64,000 nucleotides of DNA from Agrypnia vestita (GCA_016648135.1 JADDOH010023733.1:1-64000); one strand, 5' to 3'. Positions 52,446 to 64,000 are shown, counted from the first letter of the stretch. Notes: generated by a model not told the origin, from the letters alone. A program made the numbers and translations.

Positions 52446-55400
52446 CTAATACTCTTCGTAACTTGCCATGGTGTTGTTGATCCAGTCGAGGTGTAACTGG
52501 AGTTTTGTGTATCCCGAAGGAGGATCACACTGAATATTACGAACAAAAGTTGAAACTCCAATGAGGGTTGCTGTACCATCTTCTCCATAGTAAGTCAAAG
52601 GACCACCATCGTCACCCTTAAATAGTATATATTTTTAAAGTTTTTATAGAAGAATCTGAAATCTTTAGATATTAAATAAGATATTCAGAACAATGCAATC
52701 TATCTACTGATATCTGTCATGTCATAAATAATTAACATCTCTCACATATTTTGTAGATTGTTATTAAATGTTGTCATTGTTTTCTTGAGTTTTTTTAGCA
52801 CAACAAAAATAAGGCTTTATTAGCGATTGCAGAAAATATGATTCAGTCTATGTAGTTTCAATGCGCATTTTAATCCCTGAAAGGGAACCCTGATGTAAAT
52901 TGAGTTCCTAGTATAAGAATTGGTTCAATTATGTGGTTCTTTACCATACATGGACCCTTAGAAGGGCTCTCTTCGCCTCCATTGACGGCACAGAAAATGT
53001 CATCGGTGATGTTTATGTTATATTTAGTACATGCTGTGTTGGAGATGATAGTCATATTAACATACTGCAAGCTTTCAGAAGGATCATCATCTGAAAAAGG
53101 CAAAAGAGTTAATGAATTTTGATATACGTAGATACGTGACATATTCCATTTGTGGCTTGATTGTTGCTGAATACTGCTGTAGATGCAGATTAAATCTCTT
53201 GAACCTGATTATGATTAGCAGTTTTATGGGCTAATTAGTATTATTGGACTAGAGGTGTTTTCTACAAGTTTAACAGACAGGGCACAGAATTAAGTATTTT
53301 GCTTTGCTGTCAAAACCCTCATCAGCAATGCTCCTGAATTTCAATATTTAGGTAATGTAACAATTGTTATTAAATAATATACGATGGGTATACTGCCAAA
53401 AGTTGGTTGCCAACTTTTATCTGCATGGTACCAACTTTTATCGTGCATGGTAATAACGAATTATGCATCTGTACTAAGTACATGCTAAGTATCTCTGGAA
53501 AAAGTTTATAAGTCCTCTGACACCGGTAATGCAATTTTACAGTTATTTCAGTCGCAAGAAAGTACACAAAGAACATGTGCAAACAAATATAATTGTTGAT
53601 AATACAATTCATATTAATTGGGTTATTTTCCCTTGCCTAGATCTTACGACACTTGGTTCATAGTAATTGTTTGTTCAAAGAAAGATTTTTACAAAAACAA
53701 GTTGTTTAATGAGTGGAAAATGCAAAAATCTATGCTCTAAACGAACTATATTGCTATAAACGGTATTGGTGCAATTGGTCCTTAGTCATATTGAATATAT
53801 CTGATTGAGGCTTGTATAAAAGCAATATTATCCCACTAGTGTTTCTGAGATAAATGAAAAAACCTGTCACCCAAGTCCGAAATCTATGAAACCTACATCT
53901 TATTGGAAATAAGATTTTAAAAACAATAGCCACCTCAGTTTTCCTTTTATATACATGTTCTGTTTGCCATATATACATGTTTTGTTTGCCACCAAATAAT
54001 GGACCAAATAATTTACATAATTGGATATTGCTGTCTTTGCTATGATGTTTCAGTCTAAAATCGACATCAACTCTTACTTTAGTATGAAGCGGCCATTTTG
54101 TCACATGATATATCCTTGGAGTTAATTGGTCGAAGTGGATATTGCTGCCTTTGATTTTATACCCCTGAATAGGGTTATTTTCCCTCTTAATAAAATTACA
54201 ATAGAACATAGTGTATTTATGCCACAAGGGTCTGTCTCCTTAAACATCTTGGGGACCCCTTGTGTTAAAACAAGCCGAGTATATCTACTAAAGCAGGATT
54301 TTCTTTACTTTATTAATTTATTTCTTTCCATTTTCTCCAATGCTTCTGGTTTTTCCTCAATTACAACTTGCGCAACCCTATAAATTCACCACTGCAAAGT
54401 CTTTTATCAGAGTTACGTAGAGTTCTTTGAAGAGCTCTTTGAGCTGTATGTATAATATTATATTGGCATTTCAAATAATTTGAGTTTGTCAATAAGTTTT
54501 TTACCTAGGTCCGTAAGTCCCCATCCACTCGCTGTGGCTATTTTCCCCACAAAGTCCCCAACATCTTTTGCAGGAAGACGAATAGGACAAATTTTATCTA
54601 GAATTAAATGAAAAGAAGTGAAGATTTCAAGGTTTAATGCGGCAGAAACATATCAAAAACCATAATAATACCCTTAGGTGTCATTTAAAATAAAAAGGTA
54701 CCTGTCTATAAAGTATTAATTTCTGATTTATTATGTTTTTTCTTTCAGAATAGTATTGAATTTTTAAACATTATTATTAAAAGTTATTTTAAACAATAAT
54801 GACAGTTTTTTTAACATCAGAGATGAATTTTCATAATAGTTTTGTGCATGACAGCTTATGTACTTATGTTTGTGGATTTTAATAAATTGTTTGTGTATTT
54901 GGGAAGTATGTTCCATAGAAGTAGAACGGCTGAGTAAGATGGTGGTAAGATGTCAAAAAGAGGGTGACTGGAGGGAATAAGATGAGCGGAGCATTGAATA
55001 CAATACATAATTTATAATGTAAGCTTGTCAACTGAGTCAAGACTATATTTCTATACTTCTACCAATATATGAATGTACGTACTATATTGAGGATTCCATA
55101 CAGTGCATAAAGTATAACTATGAAAGTCCTTTTTTTATCTATGTCCATGTAAAGACCTCAGTAATTATGTAATTATTCATTATTACAGAAAATGTCATAT
55201 TAAAACAGAACTTCCTTTGCACACAGGGTGTAACAGAGTTATTCTACAATATTTATATGTAGATTCCTGCCTCGATTATGCAATGAGTCAAAAATGTTCA
55301 AGCAAACATGAATAGTTGCAAAATATGAATTTTGAAAAAAGTTTGTATTTTTTTTCAATATTTTCAACTGTCATTACTGTAAATTATATCCATTATGAGG

Positions 55401-58400
55401 AACCATTTGTTTCAACACGTCAAATAAAGTGATAAAAACCTTGAAGAAATTGAAAAAAGAACATGTTATTTGTATGGGCTCTGACTGTTGATATTTTTCA
55501 ATACATATATTATATAAGTGGTGAAAACAAAGTACCTTTTTATTAATTACCTACCTATATTAACAATGTCACCACAAAATCATTTTGCTCTTTTTGAAGA
55601 AGAAAGAGGAACATTTCTGACTCATAATCACGGCAGTAATCTATCTTTTAAGTATTGTGGACTAGCTTTATTACATCCTGTATATGACCATAAGTATCTT
55701 TGTAATAATGAGTAATTTATGAACTGAATTCTTAAAATATTTTCACACACTTGACACGAGTGTTTAGTCATAATTTCAAATGGAAATATAAAAATAGTCT
55801 AAAAAGATAATAGAATAGTGATGTTCACCTGAGAGATTCACTTTCTTTCCCAGATCAATCAACCCTATGTTGCTTGATAGTGAAAAACGGGTACCATTAT
55901 ATCCTGGTGGTACGAAGGTCCTCTTGGACTCGATGACTAAGCCACGACTTGATCGGTTTGTTTCTCCAAGATGTACTTGTACGTCTACTAAAGGTTTACT
56001 ATCAAAATCAAAACAAGTTAGTTACAGTTAATGGGATCAAAATCATTTTATTACGGCCCACAGAGTCCACACTTTAAGAGATTTTTGACATGAAACATCT
56101 GAGATACGGATTTTTTATATGCGAAAAATACGTATCTGAGATACGGATTTTTTATATACGAAAAATACTTATCTGAGATACGGATTTTTTTCTCATGAGT
56201 ATCTTTGGAGATAACTCTAGATTCATAACCTTTTTTCTTAGTCCCTGTATACACAATATCAGTCCAATGACCATTTACGATATGTTCATCAGTTGAGTGA
56301 ATTTGAATATCTGAAGCAGTTAAAATGGAATATATATTTGTAATTTAATGCATAATAAGTAGTTGTAAGGTTTTACAGTTTTAGGATTTAGACATAGGTA
56401 ATCTCTCTGTGTCAAATTGAATGAATGAATCAAACTATTTACTTAAACATACTTAAACATGTATATGTTTGTGCGGAATAGCGTGTAAATAGCCATCCGC
56501 TTTATTGAATTTAATATTCAATTAATTAATACCTCTCAATATGATATAATGCAAAAATGAAAATTACATTTCCTCTCTCTGAAAACATACATGAGTAAAC
56601 CAAAATACGCCAACAAATGATCACTAACCTGCGATAGACTATTCTCTTCAGCTTCAAACACAGTTGAAATCGTCAGCCGCAAAGATCTTTGTGCCGCCCT
56701 TCAAAGCAGATACCTTGAGAAGTTCCAAAAGTTCCTTCACGTCACAAAATAACACGCGAAGGAATATAACTGGTGAAATCCCGGAAAATGTGATGACAAC
56801 ATTTACTATTCAATTATAACATCCGTTCATTTGATGCGAAAAAATGCACATACCAGAAGAAAAAACTAGAGCAGCTGTTTTTTTGTCCTTTCGAAATTCG
56901 GAGCACAATCAATTATTTATTCACGCCGGTGCAGTGTAATATATCGTCAACGCCACTGGCATCGGATTTATTAGCTCCACACAAGCAGCGTCATTGTCGA
57001 CATAATATGGAAAATTCAAACATGTCTCCGAGAGTTATTTAATTAATTATCATTTTGAGAGGAATGTTAATTTAACTATAATGTCGCCTTACCACTATCC
57101 CATTTATGAGTTAACCATGCCAGGCCAATGGCAAAACAATTTGTGTAGACTTTTATCTTGCAGAGTTGTGATCAAACATGTCCCATGTTTAAAAGAAAGC
57201 TGCTGTTTTAGGGCAACAATCCAAAAATATTTAAAAAGGTCTTTAATGTTGCACTATAGATGTCTCACAGAGACGAAATTATATATTTTTTTATTGGAAA
57301 ATAGGTATGGAAGTCTTTGGGTGTTCATAGGGCTTACGACCTATCATACGGCTGACTTAAGTGATCACTTTACACAATGTAATGTTCACCATTTCCACCC
57401 ATGATAGATATGTCTATAAAATTTTTGGAAGTTGTACATATTTAAATTTTACAACCCGTTTCGTATATGTGTTGTAATAATCAATAGTACGACTGGTATC
57501 CAAAGCTTTTTCATTCCCCTTAATTAACCACAGATGTCACTAATGAGATATCTGTTTTTATTATTGGAATTTTTTTATGTAATGAGATTCTTCTGAATTA
57601 TTAGCATTACACTAGAATACGCCTGAAATATCGATACCATTTTTTTAAACTCCTTTTTAGACCAGTATTTTCATTCAAAATATTTTTAGTTTGTCCAAAT
57701 TTTTCAGAACACAGTACTGAATTTTGTCACAGGAACATCATTAATTAAGATATATTAGATGTCTCACAGAGACAATATTATATTTAATTTAATGTAGTGA
57801 TTAACAAAACCTGTCACATAATATTACCCTAGTCATTGAACTGTTGCAACTTAAAATAAGTTAAAGTGAGAGACAGCTGAAGTGCGGCATACACGACACC
57901 GGAAGTACCCTGAGTTTAAATTGTGGAAGTAAGGTGAGTCCGATTCTTCTCCGACTGAGCGAAGCTGGTGGCGACGAGGAGTTCTGTTGGGAGCAACAGA
58001 ACTTGACGTCGTAGATTATATTATTACCTTAATTATGTACATTTAAATATAAACAGTTTTATGTTTAAAAAAACTTATGTACGCTTTTATCACACAAAAC
58101 TTTTTCAATATAAAACTCTTTAACACATAAGTTTCCCATTCAAAATACTCACCCTGCGATGCAGTGAGCCGAAGTCAGCACCCATCGCGGGGAGACCAGA
58201 GATCCTCCGCAGTACAAATACCCATGTTTCGTTGACAGGTACACCTGGTGAGGGAACTGACTCTCAGCAGCGGGCCAACCGTGGATGATGCGGCCTGTCA
58301 AACACATTAACAGCTGATGCTTGTAAATGAATTCTAATCATGATTTTTTAGACCACCAAAATATAAAAATAGAAATCTCAGAGACGAAGCTACTTACGCT

Positions 58401-60794
58401 ACTATGTACCTTTTTGTATTATTATTATATTATTTTTCATGACAACCTAAAGTAGAACCTCAAAAATTTTAAATTCAAGGGACCCAACAAAAAATTATGC
58501 TGAACTATAAGTTTCATAATATGAAAATTAAATATGAAGTAGATAAAAGGAAATCTAGGTACCGCGAAATATATACACACTGTTTCGTCACCAAAATATA
58601 CATTTAACAATTTGGCAGTGTCTTATATTAAAAAAATGTCTTATAAATTTAAATTGATTTTATATATTTGTTTGAATTAATAAAGAATATGTGTTTTATT
58701 TATTTAATTTTATCGAGCAAGTACTCGATACATTATTATCTTTATCAAGAAAATTCGAAAAAATAGAACTTGGACAAATATAACTAAGGAGTTCTGGTGT
58801 TTGTTTTAAAATTAATAAAGTGACAGGTATAAAAGGAGAATTTTCCGAGGATTAAGCCTCTTTTTCACATCATATTTCCTCGTGTCTGCGTCATTTATAG
58901 TCTTGTATTCTTTTGATAAAGCCAGTCTTCATTAATTCTCCTTTGTAATCTGATCTATAGAATAAAAATTGTGTTTCAATTCTCTCGAACGAAGTTTAGA
59001 ATTGGTGATTTTAATAATTTTTAAAACCGATCTCGGGAAGCGGAATTGTTAATCGAGGATTGAACAAATATTTCGTCTTGCCCGGATTTGGTCAGAACAG
59101 GTCATTGGTAACACGTATGTGTGATTCCATTATTTGTGATGTAAAATTTAATGATTTATGGACCAAGGGTCTAAAAGTTATTCCAGATTATGAATTACCA
59201 AGGTATTCGAATTATAAGGGTTAACAACTACAAAATTTTAATTTTCTAAAATAAAAGAGCAAAAACAACCATCACACCCATTGCCAACGAAGAAACACAC
59301 TTGTTTTGTGGCAAGAACACCCCATAGGAGTGAAACGCCAAGAAAGAAGAAGAACTACAAAATTAAAATTTTGGGTCTTGTGTACCTTAAAAATTTTGAA
59401 TTATAATGAATTTCGAATTACTGCTGTATTTTGCCATAACTTTGTGGTTATTCATTATGAATATAATTAAACTAATTAACTTTGTTTATCACCACTAAAA
59501 TTTATTTGGTAAAACCAACTGGTTTCGGAAACGACGTTCCTTCGTCAGGGTATACTTAATACATATATTATGATGAAGAAACGTCGTTTCCGAAACCGGT
59601 TGGTTTTACCAAATAAATTTTAGTGGTGATAAACAAAGTTAATTAGTTTAATTATATTCATAATTAAACAATACTTAAAAACATTACATTTAAAACTATG
59701 AAATAATAAAATGCCCACTATACCATTGAGTTCCTTTACATCTTCGGGGAAAATGGAGACAGTATTCAAGCCCTGAAATAATATATATGTATGTACATAT
59801 TATTTTCTAATTTCACATTAACTAAGTAGTTACTATGATCACATAATTTAATTTTAACTTTGTTGAATTCAAAATGATATCATACATATGAGTACCTATA
59901 ACGGGATCTTTTTATTGTTGTCATTTTCAGATTAGTTACCATAATATTGTTGAAAATTATACAAAATTTGTTTAATTTACAATATCATGTAATATTCAAA
60001 ATTAATACAATAATATGGTGCGACCCTCATAGCATGTTTTTTGTTGCTGTAATTGGGCTGTTGAAGTGTTAAAATAAAGAAAATAAAACAAAAATCTTCT
60101 TCTTCTTCAACTTTGTTTAGGCTCAAGAGTCTGTTTGTGCAGGAGTTTCCTCTTGTGATGCTGAATTCCAGCTATCTCTCCATTGCTTTGGGGGTCTCCC
60201 TGGTGGACACGGTCCATCTGGTACGCCATGCAGAGCTATGTGTGGTAATTTTGTACGCATTCTTTGTACGTGCTGGTACCAGTATCGTCGACGCTGTCGC
60301 CCCCATCTGACCACATCTTGAACCTCGTAGACTTCCTAGATTGCTGAATTTCTCACGCGATCATGCAGAGTCTTCTCAGGAATAGCACATAAAGTCCTCA
60401 TTTCAATTGTAAAAAAAATATATTTAATCGATGAAACAATTCTATTACTAATTATATTCAACTTTTAACCTCTCAACTGCGAGATGGGAGACTAGGTTAG
60501 TAGACAGACAATGGGCAGTAGAAGGGAGTAGGGGGAAAAAGGTGACGGATCGGAAAGCAAATTTGGACAAAGCAAAGGACGATGGGCGGTAGCGGATAGG
60601 TAATGGTGCCACAATACTAGCAAGGAGAAACTTGAAAGAAGTCGGGGAATGCGTAGGTACGTCCTTTACTGCGTACAAATAAACTTAAAACCATTTACAA
60701 ACTAAGTACTAATAACTAACTAATTACTAACTAAACTAACCTGATTTTGGGCGACCGCAAAGCTTAATACTACAATAATTCTTAGAATTGCCAT
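52446..60794 (-). CDS. Secreted serine protease homolog, catalytically dead (7 exons)
   Basis: Exons in transcript order: 60741-60794, 59724-59772, 58153-58294, 55829-55998, 54505-54597, 52945-53090, 52446-52616. All have GT..AG introns and consistent phases (825 nt, 274 residues). Residues 1-15 are a signal peptide (MAILRIIVVVLSFAVA). A short propeptide ends at Arg36, so activation would give I37-I-H-G. The S1 fold is complete. H78 sits in LTSAHC. The Asp102 position is N125 (SSNIGLIDL in place of D-I-A-L-L). S-G-W-G is at 162-165. The nucleophile motif is GDDGGPL (219-225), with Asp221 for Ser. Cysteines allow three disulfides (63-79, 190-203, 217-248). N-x-T sites lie at 116, 181 and 196. 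The substitutions predict no proteolysis; such homologs act as binding proteins or cofactors in immunity, digestion or reproduction. The role here is unknown. Introns carry many transposons. Confidence 0.94.
53754..54227 (-). other. Unexplained 157-codon open frame in a protease-homolog intron
   Basis: The longest open frame in the window that is neither a host exon nor a recognisable element. It is rich in Lys, His, Phe and Tyr, with no motif that I recognise, and lies inside the 53091-54504 intron on the same strand as the gene. GGATATTGCTG(T/C)CTTTG occurs twice within it (54025 and 54137), pointing to repeat-derived DNA. I do not call it a gene. Confidence 0.25.
55224..55680. mobile_element. 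Fold-back family element, CAGGG/CCTG termini
   Basis: Left end CAGGGTGTAA and right end TTACATCCTG, with TA at the right flank. The interior has GTAGATTCCTGCCT, AAAAATGTTCAAGC and ATTTTTTTTCAATATTT in common with 6850-7640 and 27724-28238. It lies in the 54598-55828 intron of the protease homolog. Confidence 0.65.
57255..57775. repeat. GTCTC-family MITE sequences in an intron
   Basis: GATGTCTCACAGAGAC occurs at 57260 and again at 57759. The first is followed by GGTATGGAAGTC and TTCACCATTTCCA-like sequence shared with 60980-61320. One or two diverged copies. Confidence 0.6.
57836..58025 (+). repeat. Unclassified repeat family Y, copy 1
   Basis: Shares with 62466-62665 the order CTGTTGCAACTT, GAGAG..CACCTGAAG-like, ACCCTGAG, GTAAGGT(G/T)AGTCC, then GCTGGTG.CGACGAGG. 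It is GC-richer than its surroundings and lies in the 55999-58152 intron. It has no frame or tRNA box that I can support. Confidence 0.7.
58449..59426. mobile_element. pogo-like element, AATTCGAAATT family (protease intron)
   Basis: The left end AGTAGAACCTCAAAAATTTT continues to AAATTCAAGGGACCCAAC as in 38937, and the right end is TTTCGAATTACTGCTG followed by TA. It is diverged and non-coding. Confidence 0.6.
59455..59663. repeat. Inverted repeat with hammerhead-like cores
   Basis: The arms 59455-59537 and 59579-59663 are nearly perfect inverse copies (ACCAAATAAATTTTAGTGGT and beyond) around a 41-base loop. Read outward, each copy carries a (C/A)TGA(C/T)GA core, a short hairpin and a GAAAC core. 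On the minus strand the left copy reads CTGACGAAGGAACGTCG and then TTTCCGAAACC. Such cores occur in the ends of Penelope-like and related retroelements. Confidence 0.8.
60110..60314 (-). mobile_element. LINE endonuclease-RT C-terminal fragment
   Basis: The minus-strand frame reads RRRRYWYQHVQRMRT, then LPHIALHGVPDGPCPPGRPP, then W-R-D. It has the H-V-x-R-M, L-P-H-I-A-L-H and G-R-P-x-x-x-W-R landmarks seen at the very end of insect LINE ORF2 proteins. It sits in the first intron of the protease homolog, in the same orientation. Confidence 0.68.
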
Positions 60795-60979
60795 GGCAGC
60801 AATCTGTTAATGTGCACTGTATATAAATCACTGTGTGACCGTCACTAATAATTTATAGAAAAGCTTAGGAAGATATCTTTACGACCAAACAATATTGTGT
60901 ACCAAAAGTATTTTCATGTATTGTACATGTACCTACAACATGTATTTTCTTTCTTCAAATAATTAGATTTTTTTGAGAT

Positions 60980-61320
60980 AAATTATAAAAGTCTCAAAGA
61001 GACGAAGCTATTTACAGAAGAAACATGTATGGAAGTCTCTTATATAATGGCCCAGGGCTCACAACCTTTACGAGCTGGCATATTATAAGTGTTCACCCTA
61101 TACAATGCAACATTCACCAATTCCATCGTAAGAACATCTACATATTATCAAATTTTTGAATGTTCTACATGTGTTCCAATTCTGGGAAACTTCCGTATAT
61201 TTGATTGGTCCGTGCTAAAGACATCTGTAGTCCTTTCTTAAAAGAGTAGGTTTCATATAGGAGACTTCTACAAACATTTCTCATATAAATAGCCTCGTCT
61301 CTGCGAGACTTTTATAATTT
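60980..61320. mobile_element. MITE with perfect 16-bp TIRs (GTCTC family)
   Basis: AAATTATAAAAGTCTC at 60980-60995 and its exact complement GAGACTTTTATAATTT at 61305-61320. The inner terminal sequence also contains GAGACGA(A/G)GCTATTTA and its inverse. The 341-bp element is non-coding, and the superfamily is undetermined. It lies about 190 bp upstream of the protease-homolog start codon. Confidence 0.85.
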
Positions 61321-62465
61321 ACATTAATTTAAATAATAATTCCACTGTGGACAAATCCAGTAATTGTGTTCTCAGAACGTACTGTGACATAATAAATTAT
61401 GTTCATCACACTCCTTCGCGGAACAGTAAAACAAAATGAAATATTTAAATCACCGCGCATAATTGCTGATAAAATTATTCGAGTTCACGTAGGTACTGTG
61501 CGCGCTTTTCAGAACCCCATACATTTGTCGAGCGTGTCGACATTATTTAATTACTTTTCAGAACCCCGTACATTTGTGCGAGCGTGTCGACATTATCGGT
61601 CAATTCATAACAAGATGGCATCATTCGGGCTTTGACACTCTACTCCACGAGATGTGAAAACTACGCACCCTTTGAGAGGTAAGAAGTGAACTGAGAGACA
61701 CCATTTGAAGTAACATCGTAATAACATTGTTTAATTGTAGATTTGTGCTAATGATGAATTGTTATCAGGGTTCCTACGATGGGGTCACAAGGTGAAACCG
61801 TCTTCGGATGTCAAGCATGCGGCCTGCTGAGAACTCGAGGTCCAGCACAAGGGCAGGGGACCACCTGGCAGCATAGGAGTCAGCTTCCATGGACCCAGGG
61901 GATGCCGGTCTCACCCTGACCTGATGTAGTACATCGTGGTGTGATGCAGGAGATAAGCATTGTCGGAACAGTTCCGTTCTTACGCCGAAAGACCTGGTAT
62001 TATCTGATCTCATACTATATTTCAAGTACCCATCATACCGTTCAGCGCCACGGCGACGTAAAGTTTTGTGAAGCACTGGGTTTGGAAGAGCATCTGTGAC
62101 CTATTAATAAGGACATGTGGAGCGTCATGGGGAGGCGTTGTTGTTTGTGTTAATTGTGTCTCATCCTATGTGAATGTAAATTCTGACCTGATGATCTCCC
62201 ATCCGCGACACCTGCGCTGGCGCTACCGCCTGTAGAGTTTTGAAAATATAGTTTAAGCTGCTTTCTCCCTTGTATCGCGGTCGTCAGCGACGATGTCGCG
62301 GAGAGGGCAATAATTTTAAATTAGAATATAAGATTTCAATGAACCAAATTTACAATATCTTTGAATTTGCCTGTTGTCGCCATTTCAGGGAACAGAAAAT
62401 TGTCAGTAGTTTATTGAATAAATGCTTATGTTGAATGCACAAAATGTCTTGTTATGTAAACCCAT
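61321..62465. other. Intergenic, GC-richer segment with an unassigned ORF
   Basis: 61770-62290 is GC-richer than average. A 100-codon minus frame (61774-62076) starts MLHKTLRRRGAERYD and has no recognised motif. It may be part of a retroelement. A direct repeat of TTTTCAGAACCCC(A/G)TACATTTG, continuing into GAGCGTGTCGACATTAT, occurs at 61506 and 61556. Confidence 0.35.
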
Positions 62466-62665
62466 CTTTGTTAATCTGTTGCAACTTGAACTTGTTAATA
62501 TGAGAGGCACCTGAAGCGGCTCGAGAGAGAGAGAGTTCAGTGCGCAGATCACCGAAAGGACCCTGAGATTGTAAAAGAGGAGTAAGGTTAGTCCCATTCT
62601 ACTCCAATTGAACTAGCTGGTGATGACGAGGGGCTCAAATCATGAGGAGCTGAACTCTGCGTCAT
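62466..62665 (+). repeat. Unclassified repeat family Y, copy 2
   Basis: Matches 57836-58025 along about 190 bp in the same orientation, with a GAGA-rich insertion near 62520-62535. Confidence 0.7.
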
Positions 62666-62779
62666 AATACATATTAAAATATTGTTAAATAATTTTTTAT
62701 GTTTGGGATGGGATTATGTTCTATTTCGGTGTAAACATTAAAATTGTTTCAATATTTTTATTCTTTTAGTAATTTTATT

Positions 62780-62945
62780 TTTTTAACGCTATACAGCAGG
62801 CTATTAAGCCCAATTTGTGTCGAAACATATCACAAAAATATCCAAGCCAGCAAAACATCAAGAAAAATGACATATTCTGACCATACCGGGAATCGAACCC
62901 GGAACTCCCAGTATGAAAAGCCAGGGCCAGCACCCGTGGATAAAT
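62780..62945 (-). mobile_element. tRNA-derived SINE
   Basis: On the minus strand, TGGCCCTGGC (A-box-like) is followed after about 30 bases by GGGTTCGATTCCC, a perfect B box. A non-tRNA body and an A-rich end near 62780 come next. The head does not fold as a complete tRNA, so I call a SINE. Confidence 0.72.
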
Positions 62946-64000
62946 AAATTTATAATACTATTTGTACTATAATACTCAATGCACATTTTTTCAGTTCATT
63001 TAATGGTTGAATTAATCCCAAATATAATAGAATTCTTGATTTTTCATAAAGTGGACGAAGATATTTTATGTTGTGAATTTTGATAGCTTTATTTCTTACA
63101 ACCCTGTAGGAAAAATGAATCGATTTATCTATTTTTTACGACTACTTAGAAATTAAATTTTATGAGTATTTAATGTTTCCTGTACCTGCATGTTGTTGTA
63201 GCCGGGCCTCGTGATCGAGGATCCCCTCACCATTCTGACTTAATTTTTGTTGCTGCGCCTCTCACGAACTTTGCGATGAGAAAATAGCCCTATTCGAGAG
63301 TCGCACTCTCTCCCGCATATTTCACATAGGAAGGTCAGTCCCGTTGATGCACGGTTGCGGCTCGCTGCTCATTTTTCACTCGTCTAGCCGCCGCAACACC
63401 ATCAGCCCGTCCCCCGTGTCATCAAAAATAAGCAAAGCAAAGACCCCCCCCACCCCTCTTTGGGGCTTATGTAATACTTGAATGGCCCCTATGATCTTTT
63501 TAACCCTATTTATATAGTTGACAAACTTTTAAACTTCTTATAAATTAAAATAATATAGGTATATTACATTTTAAACTGAAAACTACAAAAAAATCAAAAT
63601 CTCAGTTGATTCTTCTTGAATTCAGCAATTTAATAAAGGCACAGCGTATTGTCTTAATCCTTCACTGCCCATTGTAGATGATCTGCTACATAACAACAAA
63701 ATGTATAAAAGAACCCTTTGAGAAATTCAATCCACTCGGTACCCGATGTATCATAATATAGTTTACATACAGAGTCACGTGATTTACTTCCATAAATGAC
63801 CAACAGAGGGTATTTTTCATGCTAAATCTGAAACAAATGCCAGTTGATATGTCACTGTTTAAAAGTGAAGTAAAGCTGTTGTTAGATTAACGATTTCTGT
63901 GTTTTTTTTAAGATTTGTGTACTGAAAAAATTACTGTACTTTATTATGTGTGTTAATAAACTTTACGGATCGCGAAAGTTGATTGTATCATATTATGTAG
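62946..64000. other. Intergenic, nothing firmly recognised
   Basis: Mostly AT-rich. 63195-63460 is GC-richer, with GGCCTCGTGATCGAGG and a C-run (63446-63455). It could be a SINE-like or retroelement remnant. No gene is supported. Confidence 0.35.

Noticed and set aside
60113..60310. Plus-strand 65-codon hydrophobic ORF as a small membrane protein gene
   Set aside because: It is the reverse strand of the LINE C-terminal fragment at 60110-60314.
1..64000. CRISPR array, operon or bacterial-type defence system
   Set aside because: The window is eukaryotic nuclear DNA with spliced genes. The regular repeats found (1609, 12740, 47740) have no conserved short repeat plus unique spacer structure.

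Overview
This is a eukaryotic, AT-rich, intron-bearing genomic window. The genes, the splice signals and above all the transposon content point to an insect genome. A moth or butterfly is my best guess, but that is inference and no marker in the window proves it. Three host protein genes can be read, all on the minus strand. (1) 27086-35459 is Nop56, a core box C/D snoRNP protein, in nine coding exons that join in frame to 498 residues. The first coding exon holds only the ATG. (2) 41675-43350 is a C2H2 zinc-finger protein in two readable exons, with seven fingers. (3) 52446-60794 is a secreted chymotrypsin-fold serine protease homolog in seven exons (274 residues). Its catalytic histidine is kept, but the catalytic aspartate position is Asn and the catalytic serine position is Asp, so it should have no protease activity. 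A short minus-strand exon-like ORF (11769-11904) may be the 5' end of a fourth gene.

Most of the remaining sequence is mobile DNA, much of it sitting in the introns of the three genes. From left to right: LINE 3' ends (near 1.0, 8.4, 9.7, 10.1 and 60.2 kb); a 3 x 108 bp tandem repeat (1.6 kb); two hAT-type non-autonomous elements (2.8 and 31.9 kb); fold-back elements with CAGGG termini (4, 7, 27.7 and 55.2 kb); tRNA-derived SINEs (6.5, 33.3 and 62.9 kb); a pogo/Tigger-like element with a CENP-B-type HTH remnant (8.85 kb) and a second pogo-like family (27.3, 29.7, 38.9 and 58.4 kb); four PIF/Harbinger-type MITEs with TAA/TTA target duplications (14.1, 18.0, 33.0 and 52.2 kb); and a P-element-type transposase pseudogene (15.3-17.6 kb).

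The 15-23 kb stretch is a nest of insertions. The P-type transposase pseudogene is split by a small non-autonomous LTR element (16044-17486, minus strand, GGCT target duplication). Next to it lies a nearly intact Ty3/Gypsy retrotransposon (18190-22284, plus strand) with near-identical LTRs, a tRNA-Trp primer-binding site, gag, and a pol that has lost most of its integrase by internal deletion. The small element shares the primer-binding site and polypurine-tract sequence of the Gypsy element, which suggests that a relative of the larger element mobilised it. A HARBI1-like transposase remnant (22.9 kb) and a decayed BEL/Pao pol (23.8-26.3 kb, minus strand) follow.

Further right are a fold-back element in the zinc-finger intron (42.4-43.1 kb), a Helitron-like element carrying seven minisatellite units (47.7-48.7 kb), a Penelope-like fragment with a recognisable GIY-YIG endonuclease (50.5-51.2 kb), and an inverted repeat with hammerhead-ribozyme-like cores (59.5 kb) inside a protease-homolog intron. 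I found no rRNA gene, true tRNA gene, CRISPR array or operon.
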